Source of the DNA: FW021-bin31 sp964647485
GTDB lineage: Bacteria > Bacteroidota > Bacteroidia > Chitinophagales > Chitinophagaceae
Direction of reading: 5' to 3'
Length of the DNA stretch: 64,000 bases
NCBI GenBank assembly: GCA_964647485.1
Contig: CAZYHV010000015.1
Span: forward strand, 31,704-95,703
A program made the position numbers and the translations under genes. Every line of letters begins with the position of its first letter. The stretch's first letter is position 1. Shown one piece after another: positions 51,356 to 60,751 of this stretch. The notes under the pieces were generated by a model. That model did no database searches. It was not told the DNA's origin and was given only the letters and a program-made list of their open reading frames with translations.

Positions 51356-51379
51356 ATGATAATACCAGATTTTTATCAT
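51356..51379 (+). promoter_or_regulatory. Hairpin 62 nt upstream of the second proB
   Basis: ATGATAA (51356-51362) pairs with TTATCAT (51373-51379) over a 10-nt loop, inside the predicted leader. It resembles the hairpin upstream of the first proB in sequence and distance. Confidence 0.4.
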
Positions 51380-51440
51380 CTGCTTTTATCGGTTAAACTT
51401 CAAAATACCATTTTATCAATTTTTTTGGAAAAATAGTGGG

Positions 51441-52211
51441 ATGACAAGACAAAAACTAATTGTGGTCAAGGTGGGTACAAATGTACTTACAAATAAAGAT
51501 CATAGAATATCAGGACCTGTATTAAAGGAGTTAGTACGGCAAATCGCTGTTTTATATGAACAAGATATCTTAACTGTTTTGATTACCTCCGGTGCCGGAA
51601 TGGCCGGAAAAGAAATCCTTAATGATATAGATATAGAAGAGGAAGGTATTCGTCAACAAGTCTTTTGTGCCGTAGGCCAACCTCGATTAATGCGATTATA
51701 TTACAATGTATTTCATCACTTTGGAATGCGCTGTGCACAGGTTTTAGCCACAAAAGGTGATTTCACTCCGGGGGGCGCCAGAAAAAATTTAATCCATTGT
51801 TATAATGGGCTTCTTCAATCAGGAATTACTCCCATTACCAATGAAAATGATGCTACTTCTCTACAAACTATGTTTACTGATAATGATGAGTTAGCAGCCT
51901 GGGTGGCTGAATTGCTAAATGCAGATCAATTGATCTTCCTGACCGATATTGATGGATTCTATAATGGCAATCCTAAAGATAAAAATGCACAAAAACTTGC
52001 GACTATAAAAGTAAACCAACAGGTAGAACAATATATACAATCTTCCGTCAAAAAAGGAAGTGAAGGACGGGGAGGAATGGAGTCCAAATTAAAGTTAGCC
52101 AAGGAAACGACAAAAAAAGGAATAGATACCGTAATGGCAAAAGGAAATTTGAATAATATTATTATTGATATTGTCGAAGGGCAAGAGGTGGGTACTCGTT
52201 TCATAAAATAA
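51441..52211 (+). CDS. proB: Glutamate 5-kinase, copy 2 (paralogue)
   Basis: A 256-residue kinase-domain-only ProB clearly related to copy 1 (shared VKVGTNVLTNK, QPRLMRLYYN, FHHFGMRCAQ, EGRGGMESKLKLAK) but diverged elsewhere. The glutamate-site loop is NENDAT, unlike NEDDAT in copy 1. It has its own promoter and terminator, separated from proA by a terminator, so it is regulated apart from proCBA. One copy may be insensitive to proline feedback or respond to osmotic stress; sequence alone does not show which. Confidence 0.9.
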   Translation: MTRQKLIVVKVGTNVLTNKDHRISGPVLKELVRQIAVLYEQDILTVLITSGAGMAGKEILNDIDIEEEGIRQQVFCAVGQPRLMRLYYNVFHHFGMRCAQVLATKGDFTPGGARKNLIHCYNGLLQSGITPITNENDATSLQTMFTDNDELAAWVAELLNADQLIFLTDIDGFYNGNPKDKNAQKLATIKVNQQVEQYIQSSVKKGSEGRGGMESKLKLAKETTKKGIDTVMAKGNLNNIIIDIVEGQEVGTRFIK

Positions 52212-52244
52212 AAGATGCCTTCCTATTTTTGGAAGACATCTTTT
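52210..52244 (+). terminator. Terminator of the second proB
   Basis: AAAAGATG and CTTCC (52210-52223) pair with GGAAG and CATCTTTT (52231-52244), one internal mismatch, loop 7 nt. It lies between convergent genes and may serve tpx as well. Confidence 0.75.
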
Positions 52245-52261
52245 CAAATGAATACTTGATT

Positions 52262-52759
52262 TTATTTAGTAGCATCTAAGGCTGCTTCATAATTAGGTTC
52301 TTGTGTAATTTCAGGAACTTGTTCCGTATAAACAATTTTTCCGTCTTGATCTGTAACAATAACCACACGACTACATAAACCTTTCAGCGGTCCATCTGTC
52401 ATAAGCAGACCGTTATCTTCCGCGAATGTACTTCTAAAATCGGATAGCATCACTACATTTTCAATCCCTTCTGCTCCGCAAAACTGTCCTTGAGCAAAAG
52501 GAAGATCTTTAGAAATGCAAAGAACAACAGTCCCTTCTGCTCCGGCTGCTTTTTCATTGAAATTTCTAACAGAATTTGCACAAACTCCAGTATTTACACT
52601 TGGAAAGATGTTATAAACTACTTTTTTACCTGTGAAATCGGCTAAAGATTTTTCCCCTAAATCTCCATCGACTAAGTTAAAATCTTTCATTTTAGTTCCT
52701 ACCTCAGGTAAAGTTCCTGAAGTGTGAATGTCATCACCATGAAATTGAATCGTTGCCAT
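52262..52759 (-). CDS. tpx: Thiol peroxidase (Tpx-type peroxiredoxin)
   Basis: A 165-residue atypical 2-Cys peroxiredoxin. The peroxidatic Cys lies in FPSVNTGVCANSVRNFNE near residue 60 and the resolving Cys in GQFCGAEGIENV near residue 94, matching Tpx. It reduces hydroperoxides in the cytoplasm using thioredoxin. Start MATIQFHGDDIHTSG is as in the family. Single gene, convergent with the second proB. Confidence 0.94.
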   Translation of the reverse strand: MATIQFHGDDIHTSGTLPEVGTKMKDFNLVDGDLGEKSLADFTGKKVVYNIFPSVNTGVCANSVRNFNEKAAGAEGTVVLCISKDLPFAQGQFCGAEGIENVVMLSDFRSTFAEDNGLLMTDGPLKGLCSRVVIVTDQDGKIVYTEQVPEITQEPNYEAALDATK

Positions 52760-52878
52760 AACTATATTTTTACTTTATTAAAAATTAAATAAATACTTCT
52801 TTGAATTACAAATAAAAGACAAATTTGTTTAAAATTATATCTCCTGCTTATATTTTACTTTATAATGACTTGCATTCC

Positions 52879-53874
52879 TTATGCCAGAGTTAACTCCGAT
52901 AAAAGATTAGAAATCTTTTTTTCTTCCTCTTCCGTTAGTTTTATATCGGCAGCCCGGGCATTTTCTTTCGCCTGTTTTGCATTACGTGCTCCTGCAAGAG
53001 CTACCGTTAATCCCGGTTGATCAATGGTCCATCGCAATACCAATTGTGCTAAGGTGACTTCATGAGCCGCTGCTATCGGTCTTATTTTATTTAAAAAGCC
53101 GTTAATTCTCTCAATGTTCTCGGGCTGAAAATATTTATTTGAAGCCCGGTGGTCTCCTTCTTTAAATTGATGATCCGGACTGAATTTTCCGGTTAAGATC
53201 CCTCTTTGCATAGAACTATATGCTAATATACCGATATTTTGGTCTATACAATAGGGGAATTCTTCTTTTTCATAGTCTCTCAATAACATGCTGTAAGGAA
53301 CTTGATTACTTGCCAGAGAAAAATACTTTTCCGCTTCTTTTAACTGAGATAAGTTATAATTACAAACCGCTCCTTCTCTTATTTTCCCTTGTTCCTTTAA
53401 GATAGAGAGAGCCTCCATCGTCTCTGAAATAGGAGTAGTTGGATCCGGCCAGTGGATTTGATAAAGGTCAATATAATCTGTAGAAAGACGTTGAAGGCTT
53501 TGTTCACATTCCCAAATAACACTTTCTTTTGTAGCATATTTATAAACATCTATAAGTTTCCCATTTCGATCCGGGGTATCTTTAATATGTCTTTCTCCTT
53601 TTTCTATATCCCAACGCAATCCAAATTTAGTCAATATCTGAATCTTATCCCGTTGTTGCTGTCTTATTGCTTTTCCTACAATTTCTTCACTCAATCCAAA
53701 TCCATACACTGCAGCTGTATCAATAGAACTCATGCCATAATCCAAACCGGCATGTATCGCTTCTATCGCCAATTTCTCATCGGTACCTCCCCACATCCAA
53801 CCTCCTATTGCCCAAGCACCAAAGGTTATAGCAGAAACTCTTAAATCGGTTTTCCCTAATGTTCTGTATTCCAT
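52879..53874 (-). CDS. Aldo/keto reductase
   Basis: A 331-residue NADPH-dependent aldo/keto reductase of the general-stress/YccK-like group. The catalytic tetrad is visible: Asp and Tyr in SIDTAAVYGFGLSEE near residue 50, Lys in ILTKFGLRW near residue 83 and His in LYQIHWPDP near residue 143. The C-terminal NADPH loop (LAGARNAKQAKENARA) is present. Substrate unknown. Single gene. Confidence 0.9.
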   Translation of the reverse strand: MEYRTLGKTDLRVSAITFGAWAIGGWMWGGTDEKLAIEAIHAGLDYGMSSIDTAAVYGFGLSEEIVGKAIRQQQRDKIQILTKFGLRWDIEKGERHIKDTPDRNGKLIDVYKYATKESVIWECEQSLQRLSTDYIDLYQIHWPDPTTPISETMEALSILKEQGKIREGAVCNYNLSQLKEAEKYFSLASNQVPYSMLLRDYEKEEFPYCIDQNIGILAYSSMQRGILTGKFSPDHQFKEGDHRASNKYFQPENIERINGFLNKIRPIAAAHEVTLAQLVLRWTIDQPGLTVALAGARNAKQAKENARAADIKLTEEEEKKISNLLSELTLA

Positions 53875-53926
53875 AGTTTTTATTTAAAAATTAAATGTAA
53901 GAAAAAGGAACGGAAAAAGAAAGTCT

Positions 53927-54985
53927 TTAGATATTAGCTTCTATTGTAGCCTTCCTTTTGATCTTTCCGGAAGATGTTCTCTCAAATTTTTTTATATAAA
54001 AAACAGCCCTGGGTTTTTCATATTTTTTTAATTGTCGAGCTATCTTTTCTATTAACAGATTTTTAATCTTTAAATCCGGCTCCTCTCCTTCTATAAAAAG
54101 GCAAACTTTTTCACCTAATTTTTTATCCGGCAATCCTGCAATAAAGAAAGGCTGAGATAAAAGAGATTGTATTTTCTGTTCAATTTCTTCCGGAGAAAAT
54201 TTAATGCCTCCACTATTGATAACAAAATCTTTTCTTCCTTTCCATATAAAATGAGTAGGATCTATTAATTCTATCACATCATTGGTTTGAATATCCCGGT
54301 CAAAAGTTGAGGAAGAAATCGTTAAACAACTTCTTTCATCTACCCCTATATCAATTCCCTCAAGGACTTTGTAGGCTTCAGATCTTTCTCTCCCATTTAC
54401 TCTTCGGAGAGCAATGTGGCTGAGGGTTTCTGTCATTCCATAACCATGATATATTTCTGAAGTTTCCATCTGTAAAGATTGCTCTAAAGAAGGATTTACC
54501 ACCCCTCCTCCCAATAATATTTTCTGAACATTATTTAAATTCTTACTTCCTTCCAATTGGGTTGGAACCAAAGGAACAAAGTCAATCTTTTGTTTTTTTG
54601 AAATTTCTTGAAAAGGTCGATTACTGGGTTCCACAGTATATAAAGATAATTGACTGAACAGGGCACGCACAACCATCATCTTTCCTGCAATATAATGCAT
54701 CGGCAAACACAGTAAAACCGTATTCCCCGGTTGAAAGTCGAAATATTTAGCTGTTCTGGCAGCACTTTGAAGCATTTGGTCTTTCTTAACTCGCCATTCT
54801 TTCGGTTTCCCTGTCGATCCGCTGGTTTGCACCTTCATATAAGGATCTATATTCAGCCATTGTTCCATAAATTCTCCTAACAACCTGAGATTAGCCTTTT
54901 CTTGCTGTCGGCAATAAGCTATAATCTCATTCTCTTCAAGTTGAGCACCATTTATGTTAAGTTTTCGATAATCTGAAAAAGTCAT
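53927..54985 (-). CDS. menE: O-succinylbenzoate-CoA ligase
   Basis: MenE activates o-succinylbenzoate with CoA in menaquinone synthesis. The 352-residue ANL-superfamily protein has TSGSTGKPKEWRVKK near residue 54, GYGMTETLSH near residue 181, KDFVINSGGIKFSPEEIE near residue 256 and the C-terminal catalytic Lys in TSSGKIKR. It is shorter than other MenE proteins, as usual in Bacteroidota. Last gene of menF-D-C-E; ATG overlaps the menC stop by 4 nt. Confidence 0.92.
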   Translation of the reverse strand: MTFSDYRKLNINGAQLEENEIIAYCRQQEKANLRLLGEFMEQWLNIDPYMKVQTSGSTGKPKEWRVKKDQMLQSAARTAKYFDFQPGNTVLLCLPMHYIAGKMMVVRALFSQLSLYTVEPSNRPFQEISKKQKIDFVPLVPTQLEGSKNLNNVQKILLGGGVVNPSLEQSLQMETSEIYHGYGMTETLSHIALRRVNGRERSEAYKVLEGIDIGVDERSCLTISSSTFDRDIQTNDVIELIDPTHFIWKGRKDFVINSGGIKFSPEEIEQKIQSLLSQPFFIAGLPDKKLGEKVCLFIEGEEPDLKIKNLLIEKIARQLKKYEKPRAVFYIKKFERTSSGKIKRKATIEANI

Positions 54986-56022
54986 GACAACAAACTAAAA
55001 TCCCATTTTTTATTTAAATGATAATGAATTCCTTGCTTATCAACGGTGTAGGGAGAGGGAAAATTGTTGGTAAATAATTTACCGGTACCCAAACCTTGAG
55101 CATAACCAGTCCACCCTAAAGCAGTATATTGCGCGATGGCATTCAAGCCAATATTACTTTCCAGAGCGGAAGTAATAATCCAACTACCTCCTTTTTTTTC
55201 AATAAGTTGTTTCCAGTGATGGGTACCGGCAAATCCGCCAATTAAGGCTGGTTTCAGTACCAATAATTGCGGAGAAATCGTTTGAATAAGCTTTTCTCTG
55301 TCTTTTATATCTTGTATGCCGATCAATTCTTCATCCAATGCAATATTCACCGGGCTATGGGCTGCAAGTTCTCCCATTTCCTCCCATTGTCCCGGTTTTA
55401 TGGGTTGTTCGATATAGCTAAGATCAAAATCGGCTATTCTATTTAGTTTTTCTTTTGCTTCTTCTATATCCCATGCACCATTAGCATCTACCCGAATCTC
55501 AACTTCTTCTTTTCTAAATTCCTTCCGAATAAATCGCATTAAAGCTAATTCCGTCTCAAAATCAATAGCGCCAATCTTTAATTTAATAGAAGTATATCCC
55601 TTTTCAAGTTTAGCTTTAATCTGCTCTATCATCTCCTCCTTTTTACCCATCCAGATTAATCCATTGATAGGAATCGAGAAGCCTTCTTTCCCTATACTCT
55701 TTGGGAAAATAATTTGTTTTCCTCCATTTTGCCAATCTTTCAAAACTGTTTCTATACCAAAATGAATAGAAGGCCAATCTTTTAAATCTTTTAAAACCCC
55801 TTCCTTTTCTTCCGGTAAGCGTTTGCAAATAGAAGTTAGTTTTTCCTCATACCCTTCTCGATCGTCATAAGACAAACCTTCAAAAAGGTTACATTCTCCA
55901 TAAGCTATTTTATGACCTTCTTTTAACTGGATGATGTAGGTGATTTTATCATATAAAACACCACGTGAAGTTCCCCCCGGTTTCTTAAAATGTAATAGAT
56001 ATTTTTGAAAGTTACAATTCAT
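54982..56022 (-). CDS. menC: o-Succinylbenzoate synthase
   Basis: MenC dehydrates SHCHC to o-succinylbenzoate. The 346-residue enolase-superfamily protein has the catalytic Lys in SIKLKIGAIDF near residue 145, metal ligands in RVDANGAW near residue 177, YIEQPI and ALDEELIG, and the second Lys in LVLKPALIGG near residue 250. Sits 30 nt after menD and overlaps menE. Confidence 0.93.
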   Translation of the reverse strand: MNCNFQKYLLHFKKPGGTSRGVLYDKITYIIQLKEGHKIAYGECNLFEGLSYDDREGYEEKLTSICKRLPEEKEGVLKDLKDWPSIHFGIETVLKDWQNGGKQIIFPKSIGKEGFSIPINGLIWMGKKEEMIEQIKAKLEKGYTSIKLKIGAIDFETELALMRFIRKEFRKEEVEIRVDANGAWDIEEAKEKLNRIADFDLSYIEQPIKPGQWEEMGELAAHSPVNIALDEELIGIQDIKDREKLIQTISPQLLVLKPALIGGFAGTHHWKQLIEKKGGSWIITSALESNIGLNAIAQYTALGWTGYAQGLGTGKLFTNNFPSPYTVDKQGIHYHLNKKWDFSLLS

Positions 56023-56052
56023 ATTTGACCTTTAGTTTCAATAACAAAGGAT

Positions 56053-57756
56053 TTAGTTTTCGGTTGAATGTCCTTTCAGAAAATGCCAATATTCTTCCAA
56101 TACTTTGGGATTTTCTTTGTTATCTGTAAAAATTTCAAGAATGGTCTTTGAATAACCTCTTTTAAAAAATAGAGTTAATGTCTCTTGGAGTGATTTTTCA
56201 TCTATGGCAGAGAGATAATTCCATTGATAATGATTGGCTATATCTTTTACATTAGAAGTCATTCTGGCTTCGAAAAAGGGTTCTATCTCTTTTACTTTGT
56301 TCGGACCGGAAATAATGCGGAAGATACCTCCTCCTCCATTATTGACAATAATAATCCTCAGGTTTTCTATCTGTTCTTCATTCCAGAGAGCATTGACATC
56401 ATAATGAAAGGCCATATCTCCTGTTACTAAAAGAAAATCTTTCTGAGGAGCTGCTGAGGCGGCCCCCATTGCTGTGCTTGTACAACCATCAATTCCGCTA
56501 GTTCCTCTATTGCAGCATGCTTCTTGAACGTTTTTATTATCGAAGAGTTGGGCATAACGAATAGCAGAGCTATTGGCCCAGTGTACCGAATAACGATCCG
56601 GAATATTTTTAATTATAGAATGGAAAACCTTAAAGTCACTATATGGACTTTTTTCTGTAAAAAGTGTATGTCTTTCTGCCAATAATTTCTTTCGTCCTAA
56701 CCACTTTTTTTTATAATTTGAGGGGATGGAAGGAGCTTCCTCCAGTACTTGTCTGAAAAAGGATACAGGTTCCAGAAATACTGCTTTTGTCAACGACTGG
56801 TAGGTATCCATTGTAGCTTCAAAGGGTCGAATATTCCAATGTTCTCCGGCAGCAAACTTTCGTAAAATCTTCTTTATTCTTTTGGAAACAATTGCGGCTC
56901 CAATGGTCAATAAAAAGTCCGGCATCAGACTTTTTGCAGTTTTATCATCTATATTGGTAATTAATCGATCGATATTCTCTATGAAGTTGGGATGATGAAT
57001 ATTGGAGGTAGATTCGGTAAGAACAATTACATTGTCGAATCTTGAGAATTGGACAAGTACTTCCTGTAGGGCTTCATCTTTAGGATGCTGTCCAACCACA
57101 ACCATCACTTTTTTACGCTGAGAAAAGAGGTTAGAAAAATATTTTATCTCTTCATCTGATAGGGTATCTTTCTTTTTTGCTATAGAAAATTTTCTTTCCC
57201 GGCTTTCATTCACGCTTTCGGTATTGTACAGCGGCTCGGTAAGCGGAATATTAAAGTGTACAGGTCCCGGATCAAGAATCGATGCAATGCTCATTCCTTC
57301 TTTTAAAGCTCTTTCATTAAACCAAGCTTCTGATTTATTTCTTAGATCTCCTTTTAAATCAAAACTCTTTCGAATATAATTTTTATAAAGACCCGTTTGA
57401 TTGATGGTTTGTCCATCTCCCTGATCCGTCCATTCTTTAGGTCGGTCAGCTGTTAATACAATAAGAGGAATCCGTTGGTAATAAGCTTCGGAGATTGCCG
57501 GTGCAAAATTTAGAGCAGCGGATCCACTGGTACAAACAACCGCCACAGGTTCCTTCTTTTCCAATGCTTTTCCCAATGCAAAGAAACCGGCACTGCGTTC
57601 ATCTCTGATGCCGGTACAATGAAAGTCCGGATGTCTGTTAAAAGAAATCATTAAGGGAGCATCCCGGGATCCCGGACAGAGAATTACTTCCTGTAAGCCC
57701 AGTTGAGCTAATGTTATAACGATTTGTTGAATTCCCTTTTTATCGGATAAGATCAT
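56053..57756 (-). CDS. menD: SEPHCHC synthase (MenD)
   Basis: MenD is a thiamine-diphosphate enzyme that condenses isochorismate with 2-oxoglutarate. The 567-residue protein has LCPGSRDAPLMISF near residue 28, the catalytic Glu in GIRDERSAGFFALG near residue 55 and the TPP motif VTGDMAFHYDVNALWN..NNGGGGIF near residue 440. Normal length. Its start overlaps the end of menF by 17 nt. Confidence 0.95.
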   Translation of the reverse strand: MILSDKKGIQQIVITLAQLGLQEVILCPGSRDAPLMISFNRHPDFHCTGIRDERSAGFFALGKALEKKEPVAVVCTSGSAALNFAPAISEAYYQRIPLIVLTADRPKEWTDQGDGQTINQTGLYKNYIRKSFDLKGDLRNKSEAWFNERALKEGMSIASILDPGPVHFNIPLTEPLYNTESVNESRERKFSIAKKKDTLSDEEIKYFSNLFSQRKKVMVVVGQHPKDEALQEVLVQFSRFDNVIVLTESTSNIHHPNFIENIDRLITNIDDKTAKSLMPDFLLTIGAAIVSKRIKKILRKFAAGEHWNIRPFEATMDTYQSLTKAVFLEPVSFFRQVLEEAPSIPSNYKKKWLGRKKLLAERHTLFTEKSPYSDFKVFHSIIKNIPDRYSVHWANSSAIRYAQLFDNKNVQEACCNRGTSGIDGCTSTAMGAASAAPQKDFLLVTGDMAFHYDVNALWNEEQIENLRIIIVNNGGGGIFRIISGPNKVKEIEPFFEARMTSNVKDIANHYQWNYLSAIDEKSLQETLTLFFKRGYSKTILEIFTDNKENPKVLEEYWHFLKGHSTEN

Positions 57757-58885
57757 TTTCTTTTTCTACTTTGATTGAACAAATACTCTCTCTCATCGTT
57801 TCCCCTTTCAAAACTGTTTCCTGCCATTCTTCTTCCGGATCAGAGGCAGCCGTTATCCCTCCCCCAACATAAATAGCAATATCCTTTTCACCTATTTGCA
57901 TACAACGTAAATTTACAAATAGTTGTGCCTTTTCATCAAAATCAGTTTCTCCAATTATCCCACAATAATAGGTGCGATCATACCCTTCATTTTGGAGGAT
58001 ACAATTTATGGAGGCATCTCTGGGAAGTCCTGCTATAGCCGGTGTTGGATGTAAGTTATTAATTAAATCTTTAAAAGAATAACTTTCTCTGATTTTAAAA
58101 TTGTAATCTGTTTTTAAATGAACAACGCTGTCTGTTTCTATGTTTTTGGGACCTAATTTCTGTATAAGTCGTGCTCCATTTTTTTCGAAAACCCTCTCAA
58201 TATGCCTACTGACCATCAGGTGTTCTTCTTGTTCTTTTTCTCTCCAGTGATAGTGTTGGTCACTTCTTTTCGATTGAGTACCGGCCAATGCCATAGTATG
58301 AACAAGCTCCTTCTTTTTTTCTAATAACAATTCCGGAGATGCTCCCATCCATAAACCCGAATTCGGATGTAAAGAAAAGTGAACAAAGGCTTTTGGGTTA
58401 TTTTGCGTAAGATGCTCAAAACAGAGAAAGGGATCAAAAGTACCGGCTTTTTCTTCATAAAAAATCCTAGAAAGGATGATTTTATTTAATCTCCCATTTT
58501 TTATTTCGTCAAGAAACTTCTTAAAGTGAATCTCGTATTCTTCTTTTGTCATTTCTTGCCCAAGTGGCTTTCTTACTTCCGCTTCTTCAGGAAGTAGCTT
58601 CACCATATCCAGCAAATCTTTATTAATAAATCCCTTCTCAATAACCGGCAGTATTATTTCTAAATTCTTTCTTTCCGAATGAAAAGGAGTCATCCAAAAA
58701 TATTTCTTTTTTTTAAAGGGATAATATTTTGGATCCATTGCCAACACCCAATCTTCGGTATTTGGGAAACGATAGATACTAAAGGCGATATTTTTGGTCA
58801 GAAATGCCCGTGCAATGGATAAAATAAGCGCTTTCAAAATGAAAAATTTAATAAGCGAAGGTAGTAAGTTTTCCGCATTTATCAA
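57740..58885 (-). CDS. menF: Isochorismate synthase
   Basis: MenF converts chorismate to isochorismate. The 381-residue protein has the chorismate-binding C-terminal domain: MALAGTQSKRS near residue 208, LHPTPAIAGLPRDASI near residue 280, DRTYYCGIIGETDF and YVGGGITAASDPEEEWQETVLK near the end. The N-terminal domain is short and poorly conserved, so the exact start is unsure. First gene of menF-D-C-E; menB, menA and menH are not in the window. Confidence 0.92.
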   Translation of the reverse strand: MINAENLLPSLIKFFILKALILSIARAFLTKNIAFSIYRFPNTEDWVLAMDPKYYPFKKKKYFWMTPFHSERKNLEIILPVIEKGFINKDLLDMVKLLPEEAEVRKPLGQEMTKEEYEIHFKKFLDEIKNGRLNKIILSRIFYEEKAGTFDPFLCFEHLTQNNPKAFVHFSLHPNSGLWMGASPELLLEKKKELVHTMALAGTQSKRSDQHYHWREKEQEEHLMVSRHIERVFEKNGARLIQKLGPKNIETDSVVHLKTDYNFKIRESYSFKDLINNLHPTPAIAGLPRDASINCILQNEGYDRTYYCGIIGETDFDEKAQLFVNLRCMQIGEKDIAIYVGGGITAASDPEEEWQETVLKGETMRESICSIKVEKENDLIR

Positions 58886-59049
58886 GTGCCGACCTTCTCA
58901 TGAAAGCCGGGGGCAAATGATCATTTTAAAACCGATCTAAATTTCTTGTTTTGAATCAACTGCAATCAATCCTCTCAGCCATAAACAGCCTTTTAGAAAA
59001 ATCAAAAAAAACAGTTTAAAATTAAAGAATTAAATGACTTGCTCAGGGT

Positions 59050-59346
59050 CTACTTAAACTCTATGTTAGAGTCTATTGCCATAACAATAATGGCTTTAAA
59101 ATCTTCTACGACACTGAGAGAGTGCACTGCTTGCCCCGGGATAATCCTTACTTCTCCATTGGAAAGCGTATCTTCTTTCCCTCCTATTTTCAATACAGCT
59201 TTCCCTTCCTGGACAATCACCGTTGCTTCTTTTGTGCTTATATGTTCCGGCATAACCATATTGGCTTCTGCGGTAACGCTAAATGTTTTAAACTCCTCTC
59301 CTTTTGTAAGAGGTTCCAACCGCGGTTTATTTTCTGTAACTTGCAT
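59050..59346 (-). CDS. Small cupin-domain protein
   Basis: A 98-residue single cupin barrel. EHISTKEATVIVQEGKAVLKIGGKEDTLSNGEVRIIPGQAVHSL carries the two cupin motifs (about 33-75) in shape, with His/Glu residues able to bind one metal. No catalytic partner domain and no clear function; perhaps a stress or sensing cupin. It has its own -7 box at 59378-59385. Confidence 0.82.
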   Translation of the reverse strand: MQVTENKPRLEPLTKGEEFKTFSVTAEANMVMPEHISTKEATVIVQEGKAVLKIGGKEDTLSNGEVRIIPGQAVHSLSVVEDFKAIIVMAIDSNIEFK

Positions 59347-59377
59347 TTGTAGTGATTTTTTTATAAAAACAATAAGG

Positions 59378-59385
59378 CAAACTTA
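59378..59385 (-). promoter_or_regulatory. Putative -7 box of the cupin gene
   Basis: Reads TAAGTTTG on the minus strand, a perfect TAnnTTTG, 31 nt before the ATG. Confidence 0.45.
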
Positions 59386-59582
59386 TATTTTTTTCAATAA
59401 AAGATAAATTCATCTTATTTAAATGACGATATTTTGACATTCAAAGGAGATAGATTGAATATATATTTGAAGCCTCATCATTTTGAAACCCTTTTCTCAA
59501 TTAAGTTTTGACTATCAACGTAATATCAATAATAATATACAAAGAAAGCTTTCAAATTGAATCTTATCGAAATGAAAATTTG

Positions 59583-59590
59583 TAACTTTG
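59583..59590 (+). promoter_or_regulatory. Putative -7 box of the desaturase gene
   Basis: TAACTTTG, a perfect TAnnTTTG, 16 nt before the ATG, with a TTG 23 nt upstream of the box as possible -33 element. Confidence 0.5.
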
Positions 59591-59606
59591 CAGCTAAATC
59601 ATTGTT

Positions 59607-60740
59607 ATGGAACGTTCAAAAAGCAATAAAGCAAGGTTAGCCTACGATAAGAACAAGGAAGAATTGAAATTGCTAACCGAACTTAGAAAAAGAGTTAGAA
59701 ATAGATTGGGGACAATTACTGAAGATAGAGATAAGTATTTAAGATTTAAAGCTTTCATTTTACCAATAGTCTATTTTGGTAGTTATCTCATTGCTATTTT
59801 TAATGGTGATAAACCATGGCTTTATACCGGTCTGTTTGTATTAATGGGTCTAACTTTAGTCCTTATTTATTTAAATTTGATACACGAAGCAGCGCACAAT
59901 AATATTTTTAAGAAAAAAAAGAAATATAACAAATGGGTTCTGTTTATATTTAATTTGGTGGGAGCAAACAGTTATATCTGGCAAAAGCGTCATATAGAAA
60001 GCCATCATACCTATCCCAATATCGATGGATGGGACACCGATATTGATCAAAGTGGACCTATAAAGATTATTCCTGACGATAAAGAGGCAAAAGGAATGCA
60101 AAAGTATCAGGATAAATTTATTTTTGTGATGTATCCTTTTTATCTTTTCAATTGGATGCTGGTTAGAGATTTTCGAGATTTCTTTGATAAGAAACGAATT
60201 ATATACAGGGTGCATGGTCCTATTCCTACTGCTGAAAAGGTAAAACTAATTGTATATAAACTACTATATCTTTTCTATCAGGTTGTGCTTCCCATTTTAT
60301 TTTTACATGTTTCTGTTGGATTAGCTATTGGAGCCTGGATATTACAGATTATGGTGGCCAGTATCTTTGCACTCTTTGTCCTATTACCCTTGCATCCACT
60401 TCCGGACAATGCATTTCCTCATCCGGACGAGAACAATCATTTACCTTTCAGCTGGTTAAGGCATCAATTGGAGGTGACGAATGACTTATCTAATAACAAC
60501 TGGTTTGTCAGAAATATTTTGGGGAACTTTAATTTCCATGTCGTTCATCATCTCTTTCCCCATTACAGCTATTCCTATTACAATGAAATCACGGAAGAGA
60601 TTGAGGCTTTCTCGAAAGAACATGATCTACCATACAAACGTCTTCCTATCGGCACAGCCTTAAAAAGACATTATTTACTGCTTAAAGCAAATGCCAACAA
60701 TAACACCTTGCATCATGTTTTTGAGGAATTGGATTCTTAA
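59607..60740 (+). CDS. Acyl-lipid/acyl-CoA fatty-acid desaturase
   Basis: A 377-residue membrane di-iron desaturase. Three His boxes are present: HEAAHN near residue 92, HIESHHTYPN near residue 131 and HVVHHLFPH near residue 315. Two hydrophobic pairs (about 48-90 and 205-260) anchor it in the inner membrane. The third box has His rather than Gln in first place, so this is not a cytochrome-b5-fusion front-end type. Regiospecificity is unknown; a role in membrane fluidity is likely. A DUF488 gene follows after 11 nt. Confidence 0.88.
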   Translation: MERSKSNKARLAYDKNKEELKLLTELRKRVRNRLGTITEDRDKYLRFKAFILPIVYFGSYLIAIFNGDKPWLYTGLFVLMGLTLVLIYLNLIHEAAHNNIFKKKKKYNKWVLFIFNLVGANSYIWQKRHIESHHTYPNIDGWDTDIDQSGPIKIIPDDKEAKGMQKYQDKFIFVMYPFYLFNWMLVRDFRDFFDKKRIIYRVHGPIPTAEKVKLIVYKLLYLFYQVVLPILFLHVSVGLAIGAWILQIMVASIFALFVLLPLHPLPDNAFPHPDENNHLPFSWLRHQLEVTNDLSNNNWFVRNILGNFNFHVVHHLFPHYSYSYYNEITEEIEAFSKEHDLPYKRLPIGTALKRHYLLLKANANNNTLHHVFEELDS

Positions 60741-60751
60741 TTTTAAATAAG

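Noticed and set aside
53927..58885. Missing menB/menH as evidence of an altered (futalosine) pathway
   Set aside because: menF, menD, menC and menE are complete and of the classical pathway; menB and menA are often elsewhere in the genome.
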